A DNA stretch of 64,000 bases from 630D-37 sp037478835. Its GTDB lineage: Bacteria > Chloroflexota > Anaerolineae > Anaerolineales > Villigracilaceae. The notes under the pieces were generated by a model. It had not been told where the DNA came from. It saw only the letters and a list, made by a program, of their open reading frames with translations, and did no database searches. The position numbers and the translations under genes were made by a program. The stretch's first letter is position 1, and each line of letters starts with the position of its first letter. The stretch lies in assembly GCA_037478835.1 (NCBI GenBank), contig JBBFLV010000001.1:417900-481899 (forward strand), written 5' to 3'. Shown here piece after piece: positions 51,901 through 59,533 of this stretch.

Positions 51901-52780
51901 GATCCAGTTGCACGGTGGCACCATTGGTGTGCAGAGCAAACTAGGAGAGGGGAGCACGTTTTACTTTACCGTGCCGGTATATCAGAAACCCGAAGCACCG
52001 GCAGCCGAACGACGCATTATCCTTGCGGTGGATGACGACCCCCATGTGATTGCTCTCTATGAGCGCTATCTGGCACCTCTTGGTTATCAGATCGTTGGAC
52101 TCACCGAGCCGAAGCAGGCCGTTGAACAGGCCTTGCGTTTGAAGCCTCTGGTGATTACCCTCGATGTGATGATGCCCGGCTACGATGGCTGGCAGGTGCT
52201 GATGGACTTGAAGTCAAATCCGCAAACGCGCGCCATTCCGGTCATCATCTGTTCGATCGTTGACGATCGCGAGAAAGGGTTTAGCCTGGGAGCTGCAGAT
52301 TATCTGGTCAAGCCGATTTTGCAAGAGGACCTGGTCCATGCACTCGATCGCCTGAATGGAGATGGCAGCATCCGCGAAGTTTTGATCATCGATGATAACG
52401 CCGATGATCTGCGCCTGTTGGCCAAAACGTTGCAGGAAGGAGGGCGCTATCAGCCTATTCTTGCCGAGGGAGGAGAAAAAGGCTGGAATTTGCTCCTTCA
52501 ACACCGTCCCCATGCGGTGATCCTGGATCTCTTTATGCCCGATCTGGATGGTTTTGCCCTGTTGGAACGCATGCGCACCACACCGGAGCTGCGCGATATC
52601 CCGGTGGTGGTCATCAGCGGCGTGGAACTCACTCCTGAGCAACACAAACAGTTACAGGAGTTCGGTCAGCGCCTGATCCAGAAAGGCGCTATCAGTGAAA
52701 CGGAACTGTTCTCCGTGCTGGAACGCGCGCTCAAACGGGTGCGCACTTCGGATGAGGGACCGAAACAGGATGAACTTTGA
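48896..52780 (+). CDS. Hybrid histidine kinase with GAF domains and two C-terminal receivers
   Basis: A 1294-residue soluble kinase. The N-terminal 105 residues include only the C-terminal half of a GAF domain (EVPVRFGERVWGNIQVLDEN ... EQLALALENARLFQ). Four full GAF domains follow (about 110-790), then HisKA with phospho-histidine about residue 810 (SHELRTPLNSIIGF), HATPase (LLNLLSNAAKFTE, DTGPGISEED, GTGLGLAIS), receiver 1 with Asp about 1090 (LDVMMPGYDG) and receiver 2 with Asp about 1211 (LDLFMPDLDG). No membrane segment. It is the only kinase in an operon with five kinase-less membrane sensors. The start ATG 48896 is inside parA, after AGGAG. Confidence 0.9.
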   Translation: MPRKKASRVEHLFESLRQSGEPPLPALPEGRRRARRLSAEQPVPAGRAEEALYQLEVPVRFGERVWGNIQVLDENPFPPEGEEFRFVQQVSEQLALALENARLFQETQRRAEEMTILNEMGRELAARLELNEILETLYRYTSRLLPTGHFFIALYDAATNTVSFPFAVENHQRQNWRPRKDGNGLTEYLIRTRRPLLLKEEAVQHIREMGIDVIGSEAISWLGVPMMVGDQVLGAIAVQDPERPHAFDEHDQRLLEAIAGHAAIAIQNARLFAEAQRRAAQQAALYYLSTRLAQTRDLKEICQIAVQVLRERLGFAFSGIFMVDPTTGDRVLQAQSGWDEAPANWRIPAGKGLSRFAIETGRMHYWPDVTKHPEYIPGLRDSHTEADIPIQIGENVLGVLIVEDPRVDAFTSEDLELLLAVANVVAVAIENVRLLEETQRNAREMALLNRVVGAVAGTLHLSEALQVIVREIVEYFPVEHGGLALLDESGEYLTVVAEHGKRTVSSVIGVRFRMSDNLSTQEVFQTRQPVFIEDVQSDPRVDAALREQFKSRGIVKLAIFPILAGNDVIGTLGLDILDPQANLSPSDLALIQNILVQASAAIQEARLFEQVQASRQALQRQNEYLAAAAEIGRLVTSALDLPTIFRRAVNLVRERFGYYHAAIFTIEETGFNAILQEATGEAGAEMKRRGHSLPVGSKSIVGTVTATGEPLVVNDVSQNPIHRFNPLLPETRAEAAIPLRIGQRVIGALDVQSTQVNAFSENDIAVLQILADQIAVAIDNARSYQVVQEAMREMREADRMKSQFLANMSHELRTPLNSIIGFSRVILKGIDGPITELQRQDLTAIYNSGQHLLGLINDILDLSKIEAGKMELAFEEVNLAEIIRSVMSTASGLVKDKPITLKRSIPDDLPTVRADATRIRQVLLNLLSNAAKFTEQGEIRVEASVQVGPNGQPEVLVKVTDTGPGISEEDQKKLFQPFSQVDASLTRKTGGTGLGLAISAQLIQLHGGTIGVQSKLGEGSTFYFTVPVYQKPEAPAAERRIILAVDDDPHVIALYERYLAPLGYQIVGLTEPKQAVEQALRLKPLVITLDVMMPGYDGWQVLMDLKSNPQTRAIPVIICSIVDDREKGFSLGAADYLVKPILQEDLVHALDRLNGDGSIREVLIIDDNADDLRLLAKTLQEGGRYQPILAEGGEKGWNLLLQHRPHAVILDLFMPDLDGFALLERMRTTPELRDIPVVVISGVELTPEQHKQLQEFGQRLIQKGAISETELFSVLERALKRVRTSDEGPKQDEL

Positions 52781-54434
52781 GATTCGCTGCCTCGATTGTG
52801 GCTATACTTCCCCTTATTCCCCATCTCTTCCATCCTGCCCGCGCTGTCATAGTGAGTGGCGCGAGGCGATTTATGATTATGAAGGGGCGAAACAAGAGTG
52901 GCTAAGATCGCTTGGCCGGCGGCCTTTCGATCTCTGGCGCTACCGTGAGCTACTGCCTGTACGCGAGCCTTCTCGCCTGCTAATGCTGGGTGAGGGCGGC
53001 ACGCCTTTGATCCGTGCCGTCAATTTGGGAATGATGCTTGGCCTGCCGAATCTTTACATCAAGGATGAACGGCAAGGGCCAACCGCATCTTTCAAAGATC
53101 GCCAGGCAGCAGTGACGATCGCCGCCTTGAAGGAGGCCGGCATCACCGAGATGGTGGTGGCTTCCACCGGGAATGTGGCCATTTCGTATTCTGCCTATGC
53201 TGCGCGTGCCGGGATTAAGCTTTGGGTCTTCGTCACCAGCCTGGTGCCGGCTACGAAGATGCGCGAAATTGCAATTTATGGCAGCCAGTTGATCAAGGTC
53301 ACCGCGTCCTATGATCAAACCAAGCAGGTGGCGGCCGATTTTGCTCGGCAGCGAGGGCTATACCTGGATATGGGAGCGCGCACCATCCCCTCGGTGGAGG
53401 CGATGAAAACCATCGCTTTTGAAATTTGCGAACAGCTTTCCTGGGAAGAAGGACGCTCCAGCACCATGCTCCCCTGGCGCGCGCCGGATTGGTATATCCA
53501 GGCTGTCAGCGGCGGAATGGGGCCTTTGGGAATTGCTAAAGCCTTCCGCGAACTTTACCAGATGGGATTGATCGATCGCATGCCCGCCATTGCCGCTATC
53601 CAGGCCAACGGTTGCGCACCGATGGTGCAAGCCTGGAAGAACAATGCCGAAGTGGCTACACCGATCTCTTCCCCTCGGACGCACATCGAGACGCTGGCAA
53701 CCGGAAATCCAGGCCGCACTTATACCTTGTTGCGCGAGTATATGCTCAAATACGGGGGATTGTTTGAAAGTGTCAGCGATGCAGAAGCCTTCCGCGCCAT
53801 GCATGTGTTGGCAAAGATGGAGGGCATTTCTGCAGAACCTGCTGCCGCGGCGGCTTTTGCCGGCCTTTTCAAGATGATGCGTCAGGGAATTCTGCGTCCG
53901 ACAGATACAGTCGTGGTAAATTGCACTGGTCATACCATGCCCACGGAAGAGGAGATACTGGGAGAAGAGTGGTCCCATGATGTTTCGCTGCCGCAGGATC
54001 AGACGGCAAACGTGGCACCACAGGAAGGTTTACTGGCCGCGCTTAATCGAGTCGTGCCGGAACGCTTCCCGCGCGTTGCCATCGTAGATGATCATGACGA
54101 TGCCCGCCGGCTGATCCGTCGAGTGCTCCAATCGCAGGGTAACTTTACTCTCTTTGAGGCATCAAATGGTCAGGATGCATTACGGCTCATTCATCGCGAA
54201 CTTCCGGATCTGGTCATCCTCGATCTGATGATGCCGGAGATGGATGGTTTTGCCGTGCTGGAACATCTCAAATCCCATCCGGAGACGGCGCAAATCCCGA
54301 TTATTGTGGTCACGGCGAAAGAACTAACGCCGGATGAGAAGGCGCGGTTGCGTGGCCAGATTCAGGGATTGATGCAAAAAGGTGATTTTCTGAGCGACGA
54401 ACTGGCACTGGAAGTCAAGGATCTGCTGGAATAA
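52770..54434 (+). CDS. Threonine-synthase-like PLP enzyme fused to a receiver domain
   Basis: A 554-residue fusion. Residues 1-30 form a zinc ribbon (Cys7, Cys10, Cys23, Cys26). About 65-415 is a fold-type II PLP enzyme of the threonine synthase family: GPTASFKDRQ with the PLP lysine about 109, the phosphate cup ASTGNVAISY and AVSGGMGPLG. Residues about 433-554 are a complete receiver with VAIVDDHDD, phosphorylation Asp about 485 (VILDLMMPEMDG) and a QKG lysine region like that of the kinase's receiver 2. The enzyme would make L-threonine or a related product. It overlaps the kinase gene by eleven bases, so it is the probable target of the kinase. I know of no such characterised fusion. Confidence 0.9.
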   Translation: MNFEIRCLDCGYTSPYSPSLPSCPRCHSEWREAIYDYEGAKQEWLRSLGRRPFDLWRYRELLPVREPSRLLMLGEGGTPLIRAVNLGMMLGLPNLYIKDERQGPTASFKDRQAAVTIAALKEAGITEMVVASTGNVAISYSAYAARAGIKLWVFVTSLVPATKMREIAIYGSQLIKVTASYDQTKQVAADFARQRGLYLDMGARTIPSVEAMKTIAFEICEQLSWEEGRSSTMLPWRAPDWYIQAVSGGMGPLGIAKAFRELYQMGLIDRMPAIAAIQANGCAPMVQAWKNNAEVATPISSPRTHIETLATGNPGRTYTLLREYMLKYGGLFESVSDAEAFRAMHVLAKMEGISAEPAAAAAFAGLFKMMRQGILRPTDTVVVNCTGHTMPTEEEILGEEWSHDVSLPQDQTANVAPQEGLLAALNRVVPERFPRVAIVDDHDDARRLIRRVLQSQGNFTLFEASNGQDALRLIHRELPDLVILDLMMPEMDGFAVLEHLKSHPETAQIPIIVVTAKELTPDEKARLRGQIQGLMQKGDFLSDELALEVKDLLE

Positions 54435-54441
54435 TTTTCCC

Positions 54442-55383
54442 ATGCATCGCACCAAAGGGGTCGCTGCCGCAGCGCTTTCGGCTTTTTTCCTGGGACTGGC
54501 TCCTGTTTTCGGTAAATGGGCCATTTTGGAAGGTTTTTCGCCGTTTCTGGTGGTTGCACTGCGCACGGTTCTGGCCACTTTTCTCCTCTTTTTGGTACTG
54601 GTTTTCTCCAATCGCCGCTTGTTCTATATTTTCCCGGTTGGGCTGGCCGCTTGTTTGCTGGCCGGTTTGCTCAATGGGTTAGGTTCGTTGCTCTACTATT
54701 TGGCTTTGCGTCATTTGAGTGCCAGTCTGGGGCAGCTGGTTTATGCTTCGTATCCGTTCTTCGTCATGCTCTGGATGTTTTTTGATGGCCAGGCGCCTGG
54801 AAGACTGACCCTCGCTCGCATGGTGCTTGCCTTTTCATCAGTTGCCTGGTTGACCTATGCTCCTGATCAGCAGCCGGAATGGCGAGGAATGCTCCTCATG
54901 TTAGGCGCGGCGTTGTTGTATGCGCTTCACTTGCCGATCAATCAGCGTGTACTGTATGAGGCACCTCCCCCAACTGTAACGTTCTATACCCTGCTCTCGA
55001 TGAGCGTTGTGGTCAGTATTGCCTATCTTGGGTGGGATCGTTCGCAACCGGTCGGTCAGGTTTCCTGGGTTCCTGTTTTGGGATTGACACTGGTCACGTT
55101 CCTCTCTCGACTCTCGCTTTTCCTGGGCGTAAAGCATCTGGGCGGGATCCAGGCGGCTCTTTTTGGACTGGCCGAAGCGTTGGTGACGATCGCCTTTGGA
55201 AAATATTGGTTGCATGAGAACCTTACCCCTCTCCAGTGGCTTGGTGTCATTGGCCTGGCGATCAGCCTGTTGAGCATTCGCTTTGAGAAGTTAGAACGTC
55301 CGCTTCATACGCCCCAAGGCTGGTTGAGCTGGATCCGCCCTCCCGATATTCCTCCCCAGGTCCCCTGGCGGCCAGATCGCTAG
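54442..55383 (+). CDS. EamA/DMT-family membrane transporter
   Basis: A 313-residue membrane protein with ten hydrophobic helices in two EamA repeats. GVAAAALSAFFLGLAPVFGK and the GRLTLARMVLAF-like middle region are typical of drug/metabolite transporters. Members export amino acids or other small metabolites, so export of threonine made by the preceding gene is conceivable but unproven. It begins seven bases after the threonine-synthase-like gene and could be its last co-transcribed partner. The last 25 residues are a proline-rich tail. Confidence 0.85.
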   Translation: MHRTKGVAAAALSAFFLGLAPVFGKWAILEGFSPFLVVALRTVLATFLLFLVLVFSNRRLFYIFPVGLAACLLAGLLNGLGSLLYYLALRHLSASLGQLVYASYPFFVMLWMFFDGQAPGRLTLARMVLAFSSVAWLTYAPDQQPEWRGMLLMLGAALLYALHLPINQRVLYEAPPPTVTFYTLLSMSVVVSIAYLGWDRSQPVGQVSWVPVLGLTLVTFLSRLSLFLGVKHLGGIQAALFGLAEALVTIAFGKYWLHENLTPLQWLGVIGLAISLLSIRFEKLERPLHTPQGWLSWIRPPDIPPQVPWRPDR

Positions 55384-55564
55384 GAGCGCCTTATCCCTAG
55401 GTGTGGAACATCTTGTGGGAAACGGTGGTGCGCCTGGTGGTTGTTTTTGGAGAATTTGTGCCAAGGCAAGATGTGCTTGGTATGCCATGCGTGCGAATGA
55501 GGCCGGCTTCTCAGTAGGGAGGGGGTGCTTTGAAGGACCACAGGTGAAAAGTGCACGCGCGGCG

Positions 55565-55593
55565 TTGACAAAATAGCTCATTCGTAGTAAGAT
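55565..55593 (+). promoter_or_regulatory. Consensus promoter of tRNA-Met
   Basis: TTGACA (55565-55570), a 17-base spacer and TAAGAT (55588-55593), about twelve bases before the tRNA. Confidence 0.85.
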
Positions 55594-55604
55594 CAGCGCC
55601 GCTC

Positions 55605-55676
55605 GGCGAGGTAGCTCAATGGCAGAGCAGGGGACTCATAAGCCCTTGGTTGTGAGTTCAAATCTCACCCTCGCCA
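55605..55676 (+). tRNA. trnM: tRNA-Met (CAT), elongator-like
   Basis: Acceptor GGCGAGG with CCTCGCC, D-arm GCTCAATGGCAGAGC, anticodon loop CTCATAA with anticodon CAT, T-arm GTGAGTTCAAATCTCAC. The anticodon stem GGGGA/GCCCT pairs poorly at both ends (G-T and A-G). It could be elongator Met or an Ile tRNA modified to lysidine; the initiator form is unlikely because the first acceptor pair is matched. Confidence 0.85.
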
Positions 55677-55699
55677 CTCAGGCAGGTTGCCTGCGATAC

Positions 55700-55727
55700 T
55701 TGACATCACAGTCTGTTCTGTTATAAT
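55700..55727 (+). promoter_or_regulatory. Consensus promoter of tRNA-Asn
   Basis: TTGACA (55700-55705), a 16-base spacer and TATAAT (55722-55727), twelve bases before the tRNA. Confidence 0.9.
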
Positions 55728-55738
55728 TTCTCTTACCT

Positions 55739-55811
55739 TCCTGGCTAGCTCAATCGGCAGAGCGGGCGGCTGTTAACCGCTAGGTTCGAGGTTCGAGTCC
55801 TCGGCCAGGAG
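55739..55811 (+). tRNA. trnN: tRNA-Asn (GTT)
   Basis: Acceptor TCCTGGC with GCCAGGA, D-arm GCTCAATCGGCAGAGC, anticodon stem GGCGG/CCGCT with loop CTGTTAA, T-arm CGAGGTTCGAGTCCTCG. The anticodon is GTT. Discriminator G, no encoded CCA. A terminator follows within four bases. Confidence 0.95.
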
Positions 55812-55814
55812 CAC

Positions 55815-55846
55815 ATCCCCTGTAAAAAGGGGATTTTTGTTTTTTA
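55815..55846 (+). terminator. Intrinsic terminator after tRNA-Asn
   Basis: ATCCCC and GGGGAT form a short stem around TGTAAAAA and are followed by TTTTGTTTTTT. Confidence 0.85.
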
Positions 55847-56193
55847 CTAGACGATGGACCGTGGCCGATCCATGCAAATATTTTGCTTTCCTGTTGCAAT
55901 ATGTTTGATCGTTGCCACTCGCTTCGGCGCTGCCGAGGGATGGAATTTCATCACTTCTACCGGGCCTCCATCGCACGATTCAACCCTTGACAATCCGTAA
56001 ATTTGGTTTTATATTTTAGCCGCTTTAACTATCAAGTAGAAAAAAGTTTTCTCGGCCATTTTCTGCCTGGTATTGAGAGCGACGAAATTTTTTGGACTGT
56101 TGGGCGACGCGCCCATCCGGCAGTTTTCCCGGAATATGCCGGAGCGGTGGGTTTGGATTTGCCTATGAGCGAATTTTATGCATCGGAGGGAAA
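55847..56193. other. Intergenic region before the MacA-like genes
   Basis: It holds a short family D repeat (GACGATGGACCGTGG, about 55852-55866) and the promoter at 55987-56015, and then a leader of about 170 bases. No protein gene is supported. Confidence 0.5.
55987..56015 (+). promoter_or_regulatory. Promoter of the MacAB-type operon
   Basis: TTGACA (55987-55992), a 17-base spacer and TATATT (56010-56015). A leader of about 170 bases follows before the adaptor gene. Confidence 0.8.
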
Positions 56194-57510
56194 ATGCGTT
56201 TGCTTTTGCGTAAATATGGTGGGTGGTTATTGCTGACAATGCTGATCGTTGTAGTGGGATACTGGTTCGCCGCGCGGCCGCGCGACGCAATTTCTTACCA
56301 GACCGTGAAAGTGGAGCGCGGTACGTTGATCGCCACCGTCAGTGGTGATGGCTATATCCAGCCACGTCAAAGTGCTGTTTTGACCTGGCAAGTGAGCGGC
56401 GTGGTGGAAAAGGTGAACGTCGGCCTGGGCGATCAGGTCCGAAAAGATCAGGTGCTGGCAACACTGGAGAAAGGCTCATTGCCCCAAAGCGTTCTGCTGG
56501 CCGAAGCCGATCTTGTCGATGCGCAGCGCCGGCTAGAGGACCTTTTACAATCAAATACCCCTGCCGTACAGGCTTGGATCGCGCTCCAGAATGCACAGGA
56601 GGCCTACGATAAAGCCAAGCGTTATTATGAGTCGCTTTTCAAGCCTTATACCTATGAGATTCTTGCCTTTCGCACCGTTACCTTCACCATTCCCTTCCCA
56701 ACTCCTCAAACGGTTACCCGCAGGGTGCCTGTTCTGAAAACCGTTAATATTCAAGAAGCCGATGACGAAGCCAAAACAGATGCCAAGGCCGATCTGGACC
56801 TGAAAGCGGCACAGCTGGAAGATGCGCGCCGCGCCTACGAGCGTCTCCAAGAGGGACCCGATGCGGTGCAGCTGGCCTCGTTACAGGCACGTATTGCCGC
56901 CGCTCAAGCCACGCTCAACCTGACGCGCCTGACCGCACCCTTTGATGGCATCATCACCCAAGTCCATGTATTGCCCGGTGATCCCGTCACCCCCGGCACG
57001 CTTGCCTTTCGTATCGATGATCTTTCTCACCTTTACATTGAAGTCGGCATTTCGGAAGTGGATATTAATGCCGTTCGGGAAGGACAAGAGGTGACCATCA
57101 CCCTGGATGGCGCGCCGGGAAAAGAATATCATGGAAAAGTGGTAGAGGTCGGCAAGGTGGGTACATTGCAAAATCAGGTAGTGACCTTCAACGTCAAGGT
57201 GGAGATCACCGATGCCGATGAACAGGTCCGGCCGGGGATGAGTGCCACGGTGCAGATCCTTGTGCGTGAAATCCCCGATGTGCTTTTGGTTCCCAATCGA
57301 GCGGTGCGTCTGGTGGATGGCAAATATACCGTTTATGTTTTGCGCCAAGATCAAGTTCAGCCGATCGAAATCCGTCTTGGCTCCTCTGGCGATACAATGA
57401 GCATGCTGTTGAGCGATAATCTACAGGAGGGCGATCTCCTCGTGCTCAATCCACCGCTATCGCCGCGGCCCGGTCAGGGGCCGCCGCCCTTCGTCCGCGG
57501 AGGACGATAA
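56194..57510 (+). CDS. Membrane-fusion adaptor protein 1 (MacA/HlyD type)
   Basis: A 438-residue adaptor for an ABC exporter. One N-terminal membrane helix, a split lipoyl/biotinyl-type domain (GDGYIQPRQSAVLTWQVSG and LTAPFDGIITQVHVLPGD), a long coiled coil between its halves, a beta-barrel domain and a membrane-proximal part. MacA-type adaptors link the inner-membrane ATPase to outer channels in diderm bacteria; in a monoderm-like host the role is less clear. GGAGGG precedes ATG 56194 and the longer frame from 56092 has no support. A near-duplicate follows 22 bases downstream. Confidence 0.85.
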   Translation: MRLLLRKYGGWLLLTMLIVVVGYWFAARPRDAISYQTVKVERGTLIATVSGDGYIQPRQSAVLTWQVSGVVEKVNVGLGDQVRKDQVLATLEKGSLPQSVLLAEADLVDAQRRLEDLLQSNTPAVQAWIALQNAQEAYDKAKRYYESLFKPYTYEILAFRTVTFTIPFPTPQTVTRRVPVLKTVNIQEADDEAKTDAKADLDLKAAQLEDARRAYERLQEGPDAVQLASLQARIAAAQATLNLTRLTAPFDGIITQVHVLPGDPVTPGTLAFRIDDLSHLYIEVGISEVDINAVREGQEVTITLDGAPGKEYHGKVVEVGKVGTLQNQVVTFNVKVEITDADEQVRPGMSATVQILVREIPDVLLVPNRAVRLVDGKYTVYVLRQDQVQPIEIRLGSSGDTMSMLLSDNLQEGDLLVLNPPLSPRPGQGPPPFVRGGR

Positions 57511-57532
57511 TCTTTTGTTTGGAGAATTTCCT

Positions 57533-58840
57533 ATGCGATCCGTCTTTCAACGCTTCAAATCCTGGTTTTGGTTGCTGGTGCTTTTGCTCCTCGTTGCGGG
57601 GGGCTTGTATTCCTATTCCCGATCGACTCGTGCTGCCGCTCAGCCGGCCTATCAGACGGTACGGGTAGAACGTGGCAATCTCACCGTAACGGTCGGGGCG
57701 ACCGGCACCGTCCGCGCCCGTCAAACGGCGGTTCTCACCTGGCAAACCAATGGGATTGTCGAGAACGTTTTCGTTAAAGTTGGAGATACCGTCAAAAAAG
57801 ATCAGGTGCTTGCCAACCTTCTGCGCACTTCGCTGCCGCAAAACATCATCCTGGCCGAAGCCGATCTGGTCAGCGCGCAGCGTCAGTTGGAGGATTTGCT
57901 CCAATCAAAAACACCCGCCGTTCAGGCCTGGATTGCGCTGCGCGAGGCGCAAAAGGCCTATGATAAGGCCAAGGAATATTACGATTCGCTTTTTGAACCC
58001 CGCACTTACACCATTATTACCTATCGCACAGTTGGGCGATTCCCTTTTGCAAAGCGGGTGCCGGAGCTGAAAACGGTGAAATCCGATCGTGCCGATGATG
58101 AGACGATCGCCAACGCCAAAGCCAATCTCGATTTGCTGGCCGCACAATTGGCAGATGCACAACGCACCTACGATCGTCTAAAGGATGGTCCGGATGCCGT
58201 GCAATTGGCGGCGCTGGAGGCGAAGATCGCCGCCGCACAGGCAACCTTGAATCAGGCGCGCATCATCGCTCCTTTTGATGGCGTGGTCACACAGGCGCAG
58301 GTCTTGCCCGGTGACCTAGTAACGCCGGGACGTGTAGCTTTTCGTATAGACGATCTGAGCCATCTATACGTAGATGTAAACATTTCAGAAATCGATATTC
58401 CGAGCGTCCGCGAAGGCCAGCCGGTCATCCTTTCGTTCGATGCCATTCTGGGGAAAGAGTATCATGGAGTGGTGGTCGAAATGGCGCGTGCTGCCGATCT
58501 CAGCCAGGGAGCGGCGAATTTTCCCGTCACCATCGAGCTACAGGATGCTGATGAGCAGATCCGCCCGGGCATGACGGCAGCAGTAAACATCATTGTGCGC
58601 GAACTGGAAAATGTACTCCTTGTTCCGAACCGAGCCGTTCGTCTGGTTAGCGGGAAATACACCGTTTATGTGCTTCGCCAGGGAGAGGTACAACCGGTGG
58701 AGATCCGTCTGGGTCCCAGTGGAGAGACGATGAGCGTGCTGGCAAGCGATAACCTACAGGAAGGTGATGAGCTCGTCTTAAATCCGCCGATCTTTTCAGG
58801 ACCTGGTCAAGGCGGGCCTTTTGGGCCGGGAGGCAGGTAA
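57533..58840 (+). CDS. Membrane-fusion adaptor protein 2 (MacA/HlyD type)
   Basis: A 435-residue paralogue of the preceding adaptor with the same order: an N-terminal helix, GATGTVRARQTAVLTWQTNG, coiled coil, IIAPFDGVVTQAQVLPGD and barrel domains. The two share long strings such as RIDDLSHLYVDVNISEIDI versus RIDDLSHLYIEVGISEVDI. The main difference is in the coiled-coil hairpin, which is shorter by about ten residues here. It ends with the stop codon overlapping the ATPase gene by one base. ATG 57533 follows GGAG; a TTG further upstream is less likely. Confidence 0.85.
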   Translation: MRSVFQRFKSWFWLLVLLLLVAGGLYSYSRSTRAAAQPAYQTVRVERGNLTVTVGATGTVRARQTAVLTWQTNGIVENVFVKVGDTVKKDQVLANLLRTSLPQNIILAEADLVSAQRQLEDLLQSKTPAVQAWIALREAQKAYDKAKEYYDSLFEPRTYTIITYRTVGRFPFAKRVPELKTVKSDRADDETIANAKANLDLLAAQLADAQRTYDRLKDGPDAVQLAALEAKIAAAQATLNQARIIAPFDGVVTQAQVLPGDLVTPGRVAFRIDDLSHLYVDVNISEIDIPSVREGQPVILSFDAILGKEYHGVVVEMARAADLSQGAANFPVTIELQDADEQIRPGMTAAVNIIVRELENVLLVPNRAVRLVSGKYTVYVLRQGEVQPVEIRLGPSGETMSVLASDNLQEGDELVLNPPIFSGPGQGGPFGPGGR

Positions 58841-59514
58841 TGGACTGGGTGATCGAAGTACATGATCTGCGGAAAGTCTATCGCATGGGCGAGGTGGAGG
58901 TCCACGCCTTGCGTGGTGTCTCGTTCAAGATTCAGCGCGGGGAGGTGGTGTCGATCATGGGGCCTTCGGGTTCCGGCAAATCTACCCTGATGAACCTTTT
59001 GGGCTGCTTGGATCGTCCCACTTCCGGAGAATATATTCTGGATGGAGAAAAGGTGGCCAATTTGAACGATGATCAACTGGCGGCCATTCGCAACCGCAAG
59101 GTGGGGTTTGTCTTTCAATCTTTCAACTTGCTCCCGCGAGCCACAGCGTTGGATAATGTAGAGCTCCCTTTGCGCTATGCGGGAATTCGGGAAGGGCGAA
59201 GGGAACGGGCGCGGGCCGCGCTGGAAGCGGTCGGCCTGGCCGATCGACTATATCATCGTCCGACCGAGCTTTCGGGAGGGCAACAGCAACGGGTGGCAAT
59301 TGCCCGTGCAATTGTCAACAACCCGGCGATTATTCTGGCCGATGAGCCGACCGGAAACCTGGATTCAAAGGTTGGACAGGAGATCATGAATTTGCTTTTG
59401 GGGCTGAACCGTGATCTCGGCACCACGTTGATCATCGTCACCCACGATCCGAATGTGGCCCGTCAGACGCAGCGCGTCATTCGGTTGCGGGATGGCCTGA
59501 TCGAAGAGGTTTGA
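58840..59514 (+). CDS. ABC transporter ATP-binding protein, MacB/LolD type
   Basis: A 224-residue ATPase of the MacB/LolD/FtsE group. Walker A GPSGSGKSTLMNLLGCLDRP, Q-loop GFVFQSFNLLPRATALDNV, signature LSGGQQQRVAIARAIVN, Walker B IILADEPTGNLDS and H-loop IIVTHDPNVARQ are intact. The YRMGEVEVHALRGVSF start is typical. It energises the permease in the next gene. Overlaps the second adaptor by one base. Confidence 0.93.
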   Translation: MDWVIEVHDLRKVYRMGEVEVHALRGVSFKIQRGEVVSIMGPSGSGKSTLMNLLGCLDRPTSGEYILDGEKVANLNDDQLAAIRNRKVGFVFQSFNLLPRATALDNVELPLRYAGIREGRRERARAALEAVGLADRLYHRPTELSGGQQQRVAIARAIVNNPAIILADEPTGNLDSKVGQEIMNLLLGLNRDLGTTLIIVTHDPNVARQTQRVIRLRDGLIEEV

Positions 59515-59533
59515 TTCTCTCTGTGGAGGAAGT

